This document shows, piece after piece, positions 46,458 to 57,874 of a stretch of DNA of 64,000 nt. The number at the start of each line of letters is the position of its first letter. Within the stretch, counting starts at the first letter, position 1. The stretch covers positions 20,046,633 through 20,110,632 of the forward strand of contig JASXTE010000008.1 of the NCBI GenBank assembly GCA_030280995.1. The letters run 5' to 3'. Position numbers and translations under genes: made by a program. The notes beneath the pieces were generated by a model. That model did no database searches. It was not told the origin of the DNA and saw only the letters and a program-made list of their open reading frames with translations. The stretch comes from Hemileia vastatrix (lineage: Eukaryota; Basidiomycota; Pucciniomycetes; Pucciniales; Zaghouaniaceae).

Positions 46458-46474
46458 TGGCGCCCAACGTGGGG
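46458..46474 (+). other. Gypsy C primer-binding site for tRNA-Lys
   Basis: TGGCGCCCAACGTGGGG begins two bases after the LTR. It equals the first 17 bases of the well-known site complementary to the 3' end of tRNA-Lys(1,2). Confidence 0.8.
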
Positions 46475-46630
46475 TCGATTTCTCTAGCTTTCTTTAAAGA
46501 CTTACTTGGATCAAGAACGTTATTAGCCTGAAAGAGGCTTATTTTCTGGAACTCTAATTGGATTTTTGTTATTGGCCTTCAAGAGGCTTGTTATTTTATT
46601 GATTGTTAACACTTTTCATTACTTATTGGG

Positions 46631-49219
46631 ATGTCTTCTTCTGCTGTTGCTTCTGGATCTCCTCAAACTCTTACTCCCTCTGTTAGGATTGTTTCTTGGG
46701 ATGACCCAAAGTTTGATGGGGAGGAGGTTAAATGGTTCATTAGCAGGTATGAAGCTGCTGCTGCTGTTGATGGTGCTTCTCATGTGGATATGGTGAAGCA
46801 AGTTAGATTTTTTATTGCCGATAGGGAGGTGGAAAAAGAGGTTATTGCTATGCAGGCATTTAAGGACAAGGATTGGGTTAAGCTTTCTAAAGCTATGGTT
46901 GATAGATGGGTTGTTAGGTTTACTATGATGGACCTCAATAAAATTGTTGGAGACTGGCAAGCAAAAGGTGGAGTTTCTTCTATGGCAGACTTCAAAAAGC
47001 TGTGTGTTCAGTTTGATGAAGTGGTGGAATATCTCATATTGGTAGACGAGTTAGTGCATGAGAACCAGGCAAAAGATTTGTTTTGGACAGCATGCAGCAG
47101 GGATATTCGTATGGACGTCTTGAAGGATCTTTCAAGAAAAGATTTGATGAAGGAACTGCCTAATGGTGAGCAGAAACTGCCGGCTCTGGAGGTTATCAAG
47201 GACAACATTCAAGCCCATCTAAAGTTATTGGCGTTGGACAAATATCAAGAGTCATGCACTCAATATGTTAGCAAGGTTAGCGAAGTTTTGGCCAAAAACA
47301 ACGATATTATGGTCAAAGCCCAGGAGGCCAAGAAGGCTCAAATGGGATTACCTGCTGCTAAAGTTGAGGGCAATGTAGATAATAAGATGGTCGATCACTT
47401 GGCCGATTTAACTAAACAGTTAAAAATATTTGTTCAAGAAACCCAGAAGGCCAATAAGGCCCCAATCACTTCTTCGTCGATGTCGACTTCTTATCAGTCC
47501 AGAGGTTATGAACGTCGAAATTATAATGGCAATAACAACGGTAACCGCTTCCCAGGCAATGGGAGAAATGGTGGGAATGGTGGTAATGGATATAGAGGTG
47601 GCTATGATGAGCCAAAGGTGTGCTCCTATTGTAATAGGAGGGGGCACAGAGCAACAGTTTGTTTTGCTCTAGATAAGGATATGGATGCTGGGCGAGTTTT
47701 ATTTGATGGTAAAGTTTTTAAATTTCCTGATGGTTCGTTCATCAAGCCCAGTGATGGACAGTCTCCTTCTGATTTGGTCAGAAGAAGTTTAACGGCTGAA
47801 AGGAGAGCCAGATTTGAAGAGGTGACGGATGAAGATGTTAATGCCAAGAGTGGCAAAAATGGTAATGGTAATGGTGGTAAAGCTGACAAGGGCAAGGAGA
47901 AAGAGGTCAGTAAAGCCACATTTTCTACTTCTTTTGGTGGTTTAGAGCTGGCGACTGTTGCCCAGGTGGAGGGTAGCTGTATGGCTGGCGAATATGATGT
48001 TAATGCTGCTAGAAGAGCAGCTGCTACTAAGGCAAAAAGTAGCATTCAAAGCCAATTAAGGGCTAATCCTGGCAAGGCCAATAACAAAGTGAACCCTTAC
48101 TCTAAGGACAAGAATTCTAGTGCTCAAACTGCCGCCAACAAATTGAACCCTTACTCTAAGGACGAATTATATAAGATGCAGAAGGGGATTGATGATATGG
48201 GGCCCCCTAGTTATGGCAAGTTTGATTTAAATGGTGAGCCTATGCCAGAGGATGATTCGGATTCTGAGGAGGACGTACCGTTGGCGTCTCTACCCAGACC
48301 AAGTTTTAGAGGTCCCATCCCAATGGAGGGAGTAAGAAGGACTAGCGATGGATCAGGATTAGTGCAAGAAGCTGGTGACGGAGTTAGGGTTATAGAAAGT
48401 GAAGATGGCTCGGTTGGACCTCAAGAGGTACCCAGGGCCAAGGTTGTTAAATCAAAGGTCCAGTATGAGCGGCCAGTAGTTTCTGGTCAAGCTAATGCGA
48501 TGGACGCAGTTTTGAATAGGGTGAATCAACTGCAGATTCCCTTATCTTTTGGGGAGTTATTTACGATTAGTCCGGCGCTTGCTGAAAAGAAAAAGAAGCA
48601 TTTGACGAGGCGTCGGGTTTCCACTGGAGAGGTGGAATATATTTGTGAAAATGCTGAAAAGTTTGGGGAAGATGTAGATACGCATTTTTCCGCTCCCCTG
48701 GGTTACCTGGTGGTAACTCTTAACGGTAAAGAAGTAAAGGCCTTGGTCGATTCAGGGTCTCAAATTAATTTAATTTCATTGGAGCAAGCGACGAGTATAG
48801 GCTTGCAAATTAAAAGTGGAACTGGGGGAAACCTCAGAGGTATTGGAGGGCATGCAACAGAGCTGATGGGTACAGCTGAGCATGTCAGGTTAGGCATTGG
48901 TGGATCTGTTGGTAAGGTTCACTTTTATGTGGCCAGAGGAGCAGTCAAAACTGTTCTTGGTGGTCCTTTTTTGATGGATTTTGATGCCAGGATAGGGTAT
49001 CAAGCTGGAATGGGGATTAGTTTGGAGATCACTGGTGAAGATATGCAGAGGTTACATATGCGGTTAGCGCCTCCTGGAGATGAAGGTTGGGAAACATGGC
49101 CAGGGATTACTACTCTGTGCCAGTGTTGTGTATGCACCAAGAAGCGGCATATAAAACGGACGGCTTCTGGTGAATTATGTTTGTTGGAAAGGGATGGATG
49201 CCCTTATTTTTTGGGGTAG
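46631..49219 (+). CDS. Gypsy C Gag-protease polyprotein
   Basis: An intact 862-codon frame. The N-terminal capsid-like part opens with MSSSAVASG, then WDDPKFDGEEVKWF and a helical region. A Gly/Asn/Arg-rich stretch leads to a CCHC knuckle (CSYCNRRGHRATVC) around residues 330-345. An acidic linker follows, then a retropepsin-like protease with VKALVDSGSQINLISLEQA near residue 705. Gag packages the element's RNA and the protease matures the proteins. It ends at TAG 49217-49219, four bases after a slippery heptamer, and overlaps pol by 43 nt. The protease lying with Gag and not with Pol is a lineage trait. Confidence 0.9.
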   Translation: MSSSAVASGSPQTLTPSVRIVSWDDPKFDGEEVKWFISRYEAAAAVDGASHVDMVKQVRFFIADREVEKEVIAMQAFKDKDWVKLSKAMVDRWVVRFTMMDLNKIVGDWQAKGGVSSMADFKKLCVQFDEVVEYLILVDELVHENQAKDLFWTACSRDIRMDVLKDLSRKDLMKELPNGEQKLPALEVIKDNIQAHLKLLALDKYQESCTQYVSKVSEVLAKNNDIMVKAQEAKKAQMGLPAAKVEGNVDNKMVDHLADLTKQLKIFVQETQKANKAPITSSSMSTSYQSRGYERRNYNGNNNGNRFPGNGRNGGNGGNGYRGGYDEPKVCSYCNRRGHRATVCFALDKDMDAGRVLFDGKVFKFPDGSFIKPSDGQSPSDLVRRSLTAERRARFEEVTDEDVNAKSGKNGNGNGGKADKGKEKEVSKATFSTSFGGLELATVAQVEGSCMAGEYDVNAARRAAATKAKSSIQSQLRANPGKANNKVNPYSKDKNSSAQTAANKLNPYSKDELYKMQKGIDDMGPPSYGKFDLNGEPMPEDDSDSEEDVPLASLPRPSFRGPIPMEGVRRTSDGSGLVQEAGDGVRVIESEDGSVGPQEVPRAKVVKSKVQYERPVVSGQANAMDAVLNRVNQLQIPLSFGELFTISPALAEKKKKHLTRRRVSTGEVEYICENAEKFGEDVDTHFSAPLGYLVVTLNGKEVKALVDSGSQINLISLEQATSIGLQIKSGTGGNLRGIGGHATELMGTAEHVRLGIGGSVGKVHFYVARGAVKTVLGGPFLMDFDARIGYQAGMGISLEITGEDMQRLHMRLAPPGDEGWETWPGITTLCQCCVCTKKRHIKRTASGELCLLERDGCPYFLG
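49207..49213 (+). other. Gypsy C -1 frameshift heptamer
   Basis: T TTT TTG in the gag frame precedes GGG TAG. Slipping back by one base yields FFGVAGDD, the start of the pol frame that stays open for over 500 codons. No clear downstream pseudoknot was worked out. Confidence 0.6.
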
Positions 49220-49475
49220 CGGGGGATGATCACTCTAATGTTGTAATCTCTCCTCAGGATGAGATCCCGGATTGCAATAGGTCAGCTCACTTGGAGATAA
49301 TTCAAGTGGATTCTCAATTATTTTCTGTTAATATTACTTTGGAGTGCAAATACGTTATGGACTTTTCTATATGTTTATTGGATTTACCCTGTTTTTCTAT
49401 TAAATTTAAAAATGGTGAAAAAGGCAAAATGGGCCAAATTAGGTTGGATAAAAATTGGAAGGGTATGTTTTTGGA

Positions 49476-49645
49476 CCTCCAGCAAGAGGTTAAACTGCAA
49501 TTATCTCCTTCTATTTTGGACCTCCAGCAAGAGGGTAAACTGCAATTATCTCATCAAAACCCAATAAAAAATCTCGGTATAATTAAAAAACAAAAAAATA
49601 ATTTTTGTGAAAATTCAATTCCGGTCCTCCAGCAAGAGGTTAAAC
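49476..49645 (+). repeat. Stem-loop/TTAAACTG repeats inside pol
   Basis: Three copies of CCTC-cagcaa-GAGG followed by (T/G)TAAACTG at 49476, 49521 and 49626 encode the peptide LQQEVKL or LQQEGKL. Two more are at 51627 (CCTC-ccccat-GAGG) and 51684 (CCTA-caccaa-GAGG). They belong to the same family as the non-coding array 53340-55340. Confidence 0.8.
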
Positions 49646-52600
49646 TGCCAACTTTCTTTACGGGTGATTTACTGTTGGATAAGGGAAGCAAAGGTGTTGG
49701 AAAATCTGTTTATAAATTAGACGAGGGAAAGGAGAAAAGGGTAAAATTTAAAAATGAAATAAAATATTTTTCTAATTTTTCTTATTCCGATTCTGGCGAT
49801 GAAGAAGATTCATTTGATGAAATTTTTAATGGCGATACAAAAGTAAAAGTTTTACCTCAAGTTTTTTTAGATGTGGACGCAGCCAAATATAAGAAAGTAG
49901 CAAATAAAGTTCGACCTATTAATGAACCGCTACCTGCTGAATTAAATCCACCTTTGAGAAGACCAAGGTTATCAAGAGATCCTTATGAAAGTCCCTTGGT
50001 AAAGAATACGCCTGAATTTTCTGAGACGTCAAGAATCACTTTTGAGAGACTGGGTGTTGTTAATTTTGGACCTGATGGTTGGTTGTCTGGAGAAGAGATG
50101 AAGTTGTTGTTGGATGTGATGGTCAAGCGAGAGAAGGCCATTGCTTTTGTAGAAGAGGAGAGGGGTGTGTTGAAGCATTCCTATGGGGAGCCTTACAAGA
50201 TTCCTGTGGTATGTCATGAACTGTGGCAGCAGAAACCAATTCCTATTCCGGCTGCATTGAAAGAAGCTTATATCGAAGTTGTCAGAGAACGGATACACAC
50301 TGGACTGTATGAGCAATCAACGTCAAGCTATTCTAGTCCGGTATTTTGTATCAAGAAGCCAAATGGCAATCTTAGAGTTGTTCATGATCTTAGGGAATTA
50401 AATAGGGTTACAATAAAGGATGCTGGGATACCACCTAGTGCTGAGGAGTTTGTTGAAGCGTTTGCAGGGAGAGTGTGTTACGGTTTGGGAGATATTATGG
50501 GTGGATATGATGAGAGAGAGTTACATCCGGACTCAAGACCTCTCACTACATTCGATACGCCACTTGGACGTTTACAGTTAACAAGATTACCTCAAGGAGC
50601 AACAAATTCGGTTGCAGTTTATCAAGCTCAGATGGCTTGGATCCTTCAAGACAAAATTCCACAATATGCTGGAATCTTTATAGATGATGGAGGAATTAAG
50701 GGACCAACAACCGACTATGATAACCAGGTGTTGGAAGAGAATCCCGGGATATGCAAATTCATTTGGGAGTTTGCAGTTACATTAGAAAGAATCTTGTTTT
50801 GAATTGAAGAGGCTGGGTTAACTATTTCAGGCTCAAAATTTTCCTGTTGTGTGCCAGCCTTAGAAATATTAGGCCATGTGGTATGTAGAGAGGGTAGGAT
50901 TATGTCCAAGAAGAAAGTTAACAAAATTCAGTCCTGGCCAAGACCCAAGAATACGACCGAAGTTAGAGGGTTTTTAGGCGTTTGCGTATATGTTAGAATG
51001 TTTATTAAGGACTTTTCTTCATTTGCAGCTCCATTGAGAAAGTTAATGAGAAAGGATGCAGACTGGGAGTGGGATGAAGAGTGTGAGAAGGCGTTTGTGA
51101 AGTTGAAGGAGGTTGTGGGGAAGGATTTAGTCCTGCACAAGTTGGATTATGGAAAAGATGCTGGCAGAATTTATTTAGCAGTTGATTCAAGTCAGGTTGC
51201 AGCTGGGGCGGTTTTGTCTCAGATGGATAAAGCTGGTTACATCAGGCCAGTTAGGTATGAATCTGTAGTATTTACTGAGGTCGAATCAAGATATTCTCAA
51301 CCGAAATTGGAATTATGTGGTGTGGCGAAAATACTGAAGAAACTTCAGCATATTTTGTGGGGGCAACATTTTGAGTTGCAAGTGGATGCGAAATTGTTAA
51401 TCCAGATGATTAATTCCCCAAGTTTACCGAACGCACCCATGACGAGATGGGTAGCTTTTATTCAACATTTTTCATTTGATTTAGTTCATAAGCCTGGCAA
51501 AACTTTTACTATGCCAGATGGTTTATCAAGAAGAACACCCACTGAAGAAGATTCAGACTCAGAAGAGTTCGATGAAGATATACCTATTATCAAAGCCAGC
51601 ACTAAAGGAGCTGAAGACTTTCCATACCTCCCCCATGAGGTTAAACTGGCAGGACTATTGTGTTTAGATTATGGTAATGATGACCTACACCAAGAGGTTA
51701 AACTGGAAAATAGTTTTTATGTTAATAAAGGTGTTGGAAAAGGTGTAGATAAATTCGGCAGAGAGGAGGTAGAAGAAGATGTGGTGTATGTAGAGGAAGA
51801 TGGATTGGTAGTGTGGGATAGTAGTAAATTAAGGAATGGTGTATATGTTGGAGAATTAGAGAATTTAAATAAAAGGGTGGATAAAGAGAAAGAGGTATTT
51901 TCAAATACGGTTTACGAAGGATCCAAAGGTTCAGAAGAAAAACAACAACATAGCTCGATTAAAGATTTATTTAGGGGTCAAAAATTATTGGCTCATTCAT
52001 GTGCAGGTGATATTGGTGATAGAGAAGTCCCTATTGATGTTATATTAATCGATTTTCAAGATGAAGTCTGGGGTCAGACTGGTTTTTATTTTTTGTTAGT
52101 CAAATATTTGTTGACTTTAGAAAGGCCAGAAGATTGTGAAGACGATGAATGGGTGGCTATCAAGAGGAAGTAATCTACGTTTTATTTATCTGGTAGACGT
52201 TTAATGAGGAGAAGGTATCCAAATCCTCAAGTAGTTATAACTCAAGAGAAGGGGCAAGAATTAGTTTTGAAATCACTGCATGAAGATCTAGGGCATAGAG
52301 GCGTTGGAGAAACGTTTAGAAGAATTTCTGATAGATTTTGGTGGCCTGGCATGAAGATGGCTGTTAAACAGTGGGTTCAGTCATGCGAAGAATGTCAAAG
52401 ACGAAGTTATTTAAGGCCAAAAGAACCTGGACGCGTGACCGGTGAATATACACTCTTTGGAAGAGTTAGTTTAGATGCCGTTCATATAAAAGAGGGACGG
52501 TATAAATATTTAATTGTTGCCAGAGATGATTTATCTGGTTGGGTAGAGGCAGCGCCTCTTATTAATTTAACTGCCAAAAAAGTGGCAGAATTTTTTTTGA

Positions 52601-53339
52601 ATAATTGGGTGTATCGATATGGAGTGATGAAATTGGTGACAGTAGATGGAGGTCCTGAATTTGGGACAGAGTTTAAAGAGGCCGTATTGAAAGTTGGATC
52701 AAAGGTTAGGGTAGCAACCCCATATTATCCTGAAGCTGAAGGCATGGTTGAAAGAGGGCATCAAGTTATTAAGGATGCTTTAGTTAAAATGTGTGGGACA
52801 AGTGCCAAAAAGTGGAGGCACTATTTACCTTTAGTTTTATTTGCTGATCGAATCACTGCCAAAAGGACGACCGGATTTTCACCTTATGAACTTGTTTTTG
52901 GACAGAAAGCAGTTTTACCGGTTGATTTAGAAGCTGAATCATATCTTGGAGTTGACTGGGACACGGTCAAAACTACTGAAGAATTATTGTGTGCAAGAAT
53001 GATGCAGCTAGAAAAGAAAGAAGAATATTTAGAAAAGGCATATTTGCGGATGATGAAGATCCGAAATCAATAAGTCAGATATTGGGATGAGCGGTTGGCA
53101 CATCGATTAAGGAAACCTTTGAACCCAGGTGATATGGTCCTGGTGTATAATAGGAGTTTGGAAAGTCAGTGGGGCAAGATGTTTGCAGATAGGTGGAATG
53201 GACCGTATAAAGTTAAGGAGCAAGTTTCCGGCGGTTCATATGTGTTAGAAGAGTTGGATGGAGTAGTATTGAAGAAGAGGGTAGCGGCCGATCAAGTGAA
53301 ACGGTTCTATCCTAGAGGCACCAGGAGTGCCAAAGTCTT

Positions 53340-55340
53340 CCTCCGCAACGAGGATAAACTATGATATTGACAAAATTTTATTGATTCCTCCGCAATGAGG
53401 ATAAACTATGATGTTTATAAAAATCTTATCGACCTCCGCAACGAGGATAAACTATCTTCTTTTTATCAAAATACTTTACTATTGTTACACTGCATATGGG
53501 CAACGAAACTGTGATGAAAATTAACGAAATTCAAGAAGACCTTCTTTGAAATTTTCAAAAACTTAAAATTCTTAAAATATGGGTGAAGATAGTGTTGGAA
53601 AATTTTAAAATTTATTGGAAGAAGTGTTCACAGGGGAACCTTCTTAATTTAATATTGGCAAGTGTGGGGGTAATTGATGTGCTGGCTGCTCTATACACAA
53701 TTACCCCATAATGTTCGTTTCCAAAATTTTCCCTGTTTCTAGTTGAATCCTGGCTTTGTCTTTTAATTATAGGAAGTCCACTAAGACTATAAACTGGAAC
53801 GAATCAAGATACACCGCCCTCAACGCCGGATTCAAGATTCTTTTATTTTATTTTGTTTTTGATTTTTTTTATGTTAGCCTGTGATTTCTTTTCTTTAATA
53901 TATATTATGAATTATTGTAAAGGTGATGCTCACTGGTGGTCTCTAATCATTTTTATAAATTGGAGGGAGCCCACCCAGTGATCATCATTATAAATTTATC
54001 TTCTAAAAACTTTCATTTATTTTCTTTTCTTTTCAATTTCTCAAAATTGTGTAACCACATCAAGTTGCACTTGGATGTGGGTATGATGTCGAGGGTACGG
54101 CTCATCAAATGGCCGGGGGGCATCTTTTAAAAAATTTATTTTGAAATTTTTTTATTATTATTACTTTTTTTATCTTTCTTTAAAAATTAAAATTTAACTT
54201 TTATTTCAAAACTATCTTTTCTAAAATCATTTATTTTAAAATAAAAAAAAAAAATTAAAATTAAAATTAAAAATAAATAAAATAAAATAAATAAAATAAA
54301 AATAAAAATAAAAATAAATAAATAAATAAAAAATAAAAATAAAATAAAATAAAATAAAATAATAAAATAAAAAAATTAATTAATTAAATCAAAATTATTA
54401 TTATATTTCTTAGTATTATTTTTCAGTCTTCATTCTTTTTAGTTTAATTTATTTAGTTTAGACAGGAAACAGAGTCTAGGGAAACTCAATACCTATGGGA
54501 TTTTACTTCAAGATATCTGTTAGTCCTCCAAGACTTTAAACTGGCTACTGTTCAAGACGTTCTTTAAGGTTTTTTTATACGTATTTTGGATCTGTTAGTC
54601 CTCCAAGACTTTAAACTGGCTACTGTTCAAGATGTTCTTTAAGGTTTTTTTATACATATGTTGGAGCTGTTAGTCCTCCAAGACTTTAAACTGGCTAATT
54701 TTCAAGACTGTCATTAAAAATTTTATATTGGAGCTGTTAGTCCTTCAAGAATTTAAACTGAATTTCAAGGGTGTTTAAGACTTTATGGATATTTTCAGAG
54801 ACGGATTTTTTTTATATAAATCAAATGTTAGGTCCACCAAGACCTTAAACTGGAGTGTTATCATATGTTAGGTCCACCAAGACCTTAAACTGGACTATTA
54901 TCAAGCTGTTGGGTCCACCATGACTTTAAACTGGATTTCTTATCGATCAAATGTTTGGTCCACCATGACTTTAAACTTGTAGTTCATTCATTGTTTAGTC
55001 CACTATGACTTTAAACTGGAAAATTAATATCTGCAGGATAATTCAACATTCATTGGTCCACTATGGCCTTATACTGGATTACTTGTCGATCAAATATTTG
55101 GTCCACTATGACATTGAACTGGATTATCAAATTTATTCAATCTTTGGTCAAGCCTAGGCCTTACTTAGGAATTTATCAAGTTATTTATGCACCTAAATGA
55201 TCTTTGGTCCACCAAGACCATAAACTGGCAATCAATTATATGTTTGGTCTACCAAGACTTTAAATTGGAATTTCAATCTTGTTTGGATAACTCAATTCAA
55301 TCTTTTAATTTATCACTGTCCACTAAGACTCTAAACTGGT
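53340..55340 (+). repeat. Non-coding array of small stem-loops followed by TTAAACTGG
   Basis: About 19 units, irregularly spaced, each with a 4-bp stem, a 6-nt loop and a conserved A/TTAAACT tail. Stems differ but usually still pair: CCTC/GAGG (53340, 53387, 53433), AGTC/GACT (53775, 54522, 54595, 54668, about 54993) and GGTC/GACC (about 54830, 54870, 55206), with G-U variants elsewhere. An A/T-only tract (54230-54400) divides the array. The function is unknown. Confidence 0.85.
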
Positions 55341-55925
55341 TATTCAATTATTTCTGGAATTGGGTGCTGATAAGCTTTAGGAGGTTAAACTTTTAGGTGG
55401 TGATGATGCTAATGAAAGCATAATGGTTAATTAGGTGAAATTTGTGGCGCTTTAACATGGTCTAAAGTTAAAATTATTATTGGAAGCCTGGCAAAAGTAT
55501 TTTATGGGTTTGCTGTATAGCAAAGTTTGAACATTGTGATGAAGGAATCAGAAGTTAGGATGGTAGTTGGATTTTAGGGAATGATTTTTTTTAGTGCCTC
55601 AGTGTTAGGTCATTTTTGGTGTGAAGCTTGGAGGACCTTATGGCGAGATTGGAATCATAGAATTCGGCTCAGTGGGGGGCCCTATGAGGTTGGAATCAAG
55701 AGTATTCGGCTCATAGGAAGATCCACTCTCTCAATGCTGTGACAAGAAGGAAGACTGGTATATGGGAGTCTGAAGGGATTCAAACCTTGCTCTCAGTAGT
55801 GGAATCATCACAAGATTTATATTATTTTATTTTATTTTATATCAAGCCAGAGAAGAAAGAAAACATCATTTATGTTGAAAGTTTAAGAAGACCAAGCAAA
55901 AACAAAATTTTATCAAGTTATACTG

Positions 55926-56618
55926 TTAGAAAAGATAATTTCTTTGAAATTGTTCAACATCATTATCAAAGCTTTGCATTAAAATTCTTCTTTTCATGAG
56001 GTCTTCATGGTTATTAGCTGGAGTTTCTTGAAAATAGGCCAGCATTTTTCGTTTCAACTCATTAGTAAAGTCAAGAAAAAGATAGCGATGAAAATTTGGA
56101 TAATGATTGATATAGTCCGTCTTCACTCTACCAACATCATCAGTGTTGGTTATTTCGACAGCTAGAAGCTCAAATATGTTATTAAGTCATAGGTTTAGTC
56201 AAATTTTGATTAAAAGTTTTTTTTAGTAAGATAATAGGGTCTTACATTTAGAGCCAGGAAACATAGTCTCAGCAAAGTTGGTTGGGGGCACTGGCGTTAT
56301 AGGATTAGGATCTTGTGAAGGCAAAATAAGGCCGGGATCCGCTGATGAAGATTGAACTTTTGAAGCTGCTTTTGATCTTATTCGTTTTAAGAAGACAGGA
56401 GTTTTTGATCGCTTTTTAGAAGTTGAGGGATCAGGGAGAGCTGCTGGTCCTAAATATACGTTTGTTTTAGAAGGAACTAATGGCCGGTTACATTTGACTT
56501 TTTTCACACAGCATAAGTCGCAAGCTGTCCTACCAGGAAGATTAGGGTTGGACATTAAACAAGGTACCTGGTATCGAGCGCAGAGTTCACATGGAGCGAC
56601 AAGTTCTTTGGAAGACAT
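55926..56618 (-). CDS. Antisense Zn2Cys6 zinc-cluster gene of Gypsy C, intact
   Basis: Two exons on minus, 56618-56246 and 56161-55926, join through a GTAAGA...TTCTAG intron into 202 residues without a stop. Residues 10-43 form C-X2-C-X6-C-X12-C-X2-C-X6-C (CELCARYQVPC ... CDLCCVKKVKC), with basic residues near the last Cys as in Gal4-type DNA-binding domains. A Lys/Arg-rich linker (STSKKRSKTPVFLKRIRSK) could be a nuclear signal. A Pro-rich stretch and a C-terminal helical segment (YLFLDFTNELKRKMLAYF) follow. It lies between pol and the 3' LTR and faces pol. I infer a DNA-binding regulator of the element or host; it could also be a captured host gene. Confidence 0.75.
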
Positions 56619-56741
56619 ATTGATGAAGATGAATTTTATAGTTGATTAAAGAAGATGGTGGTTGAAGGTTAAAGATGAATATTGTGTTTGACCACTTATG
56701 CAAAGTTTTGAGAATGGGGACATTCTCGATTGGAGGGAGGA

Positions 56742-57870
56742 TGTGGTAGCCTAAAGTTTAGTATGGCACCTAAGTACGTAAATGGAGTTACTACGGCGTG
56801 CAAGATTGGCGTTATTATTTTTTATAAAAGGGTTTTATTTAATTTATTGGAGTTTAAAATATGAAGAAATCGGTCACGAGCGAATGCCTACACAAAAACA
56901 ATTTATTTTACGGAGAAAACTTATTTTTACGGTCTGAAAAATTTATAAGTATCAAGTCAAGTCACTCAAGAACCTTGGGAAATTTTCCCAGAATTTTTAC
57001 TATTTTTCTTATATTTTTAAATGAATTTTAAAGTTTTATAGAAATATTTACATTTTCAGAAATTACTTAACTTTGATGAATTTTCACGGGGTAATTAGAG
57101 CTGCGCAGACTACGAAAATTAGTTTGGTATGTAAAGGGGAAGTAGCTCTATTATGTGTAATTTTTCTAGATTTTTTATTATAGTTTTAAGGTTCTAATTG
57201 AGTCCGGAAGTCTGGACGGACTCCATTTCGACTCCGTACGGACCATACTTTAACTCTGTACGGACTCCGTACGGGTTCCGGATTGACTCTGGGAGAGCTC
57301 TGGAGGGGAAAACTTAGGCACGTGACTAGGAATACTTAAGCGCCTCTCAAACTCGAAATTGAGAGGGGGGACGCAACATACAGCTTAATCTTTAACCACC
57401 ACAGTCTCATTTTTTATTACTCAACAAATTAAATAAGTTATAATACCCTTATAACATTTATTATTTTTACATAACATTTTAGAAATAAAATTCAACAATT
57501 TAAATCACACTTCATATAGGGTATCTTTAGAAAGGTCTTCATCACTGGGACTTGATTATTGCTGTCTCATAAAAATTCAAATTATTATAAAAACATAAAA
57601 GTCAATCTTTTCAGATCTTTCACTGGTACACCTTATTGTTGTTATCAGTATTTCTTTCTCAACAGCCACTTTCTTTAAATCTCAATAAGCGTTAATTATA
57701 TTAGAGTTTCATTATTTTTATCAATCAGATCCAAGTAGACTGGTTAGCTTAGTGATTTAGAATTCCCATTTTGTTATTTATATTGGAAGGACGGGGTTTT
57801 CAGCTAAATCCACATATCTCCTCCGGATTCTGCTTACAGCAAGGCGACTGTAAGAGTTTACCTTACCATA
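56742..57870 (+). repeat. Gypsy C 3' LTR
   Basis: Nearly identical to the 5' LTR. The 11-nt loss falls in the CG-rich patch, removing part of a CGTACGG repeat. Confidence 0.92.
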
Positions 57871-57874
57871 GCGT

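Larger units (their letters stand above)
49177..53364 (+). pseudogene. Gypsy C pol: RT, RNase H, integrase (three in-frame stops)
   Basis: One frame throughout. After a variable N-terminal region with LQQEVKL repeats, the reverse transcriptase shows SSPVFCIKKPNGNLRVVHDLREL, GLGDIMGGYDERELHP, LPQGATNS and AGIFIDDGG (catalytic DD near 50690). RNase H runs near 51170 (IYLAVDSSQVAAGAVLSQ). Integrase has HEDLGHRGVGETF, CEECQRR, SLDAVHIKEG, VTVDGGPEF and EAEGMVERGH, so all three catalytic acids remain. Stops are TGA 50802, TAA 52173 and TAA 53073; each keeps the frame, so the copy is recently inactivated. No chromodomain was seen at the end. Confidence 0.92.
45316..57870 (+). mobile_element. Ty3/Gypsy retrotransposon 'C', complete, relatively young
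   Basis: LTRs at 45316-46455 (1140 bp) and 56742-57870 (1129 bp) differ by one 11-nt deletion and roughly eight substitutions seen by eye. GCGT flanks both ends (45312-45315 and 57871-57874), a 4-bp duplication confirmed by the uninterrupted copy A. It has a tRNA-Lys primer site, gag-protease, a -1 frameshift site, and pol without chromodomain. A long 3' non-coding part has stem-loop repeats, and an intact gene sits on the opposite strand. It differs in lineage from A and B. Confidence 0.93.

Noticed and set aside
46566..46960. Leu-rich plus frame and minus frame over the start of Gypsy C gag
   Set aside because: They are shadows of the gag frame at 46631, which carries the domain evidence.
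57715..57835. tRNA-like patch near the end of the Gypsy C LTR (TTAGCTTAGTG...)
   Set aside because: An A-box-like string is present, but no acceptor stem, anticodon arm or B box could be assembled.
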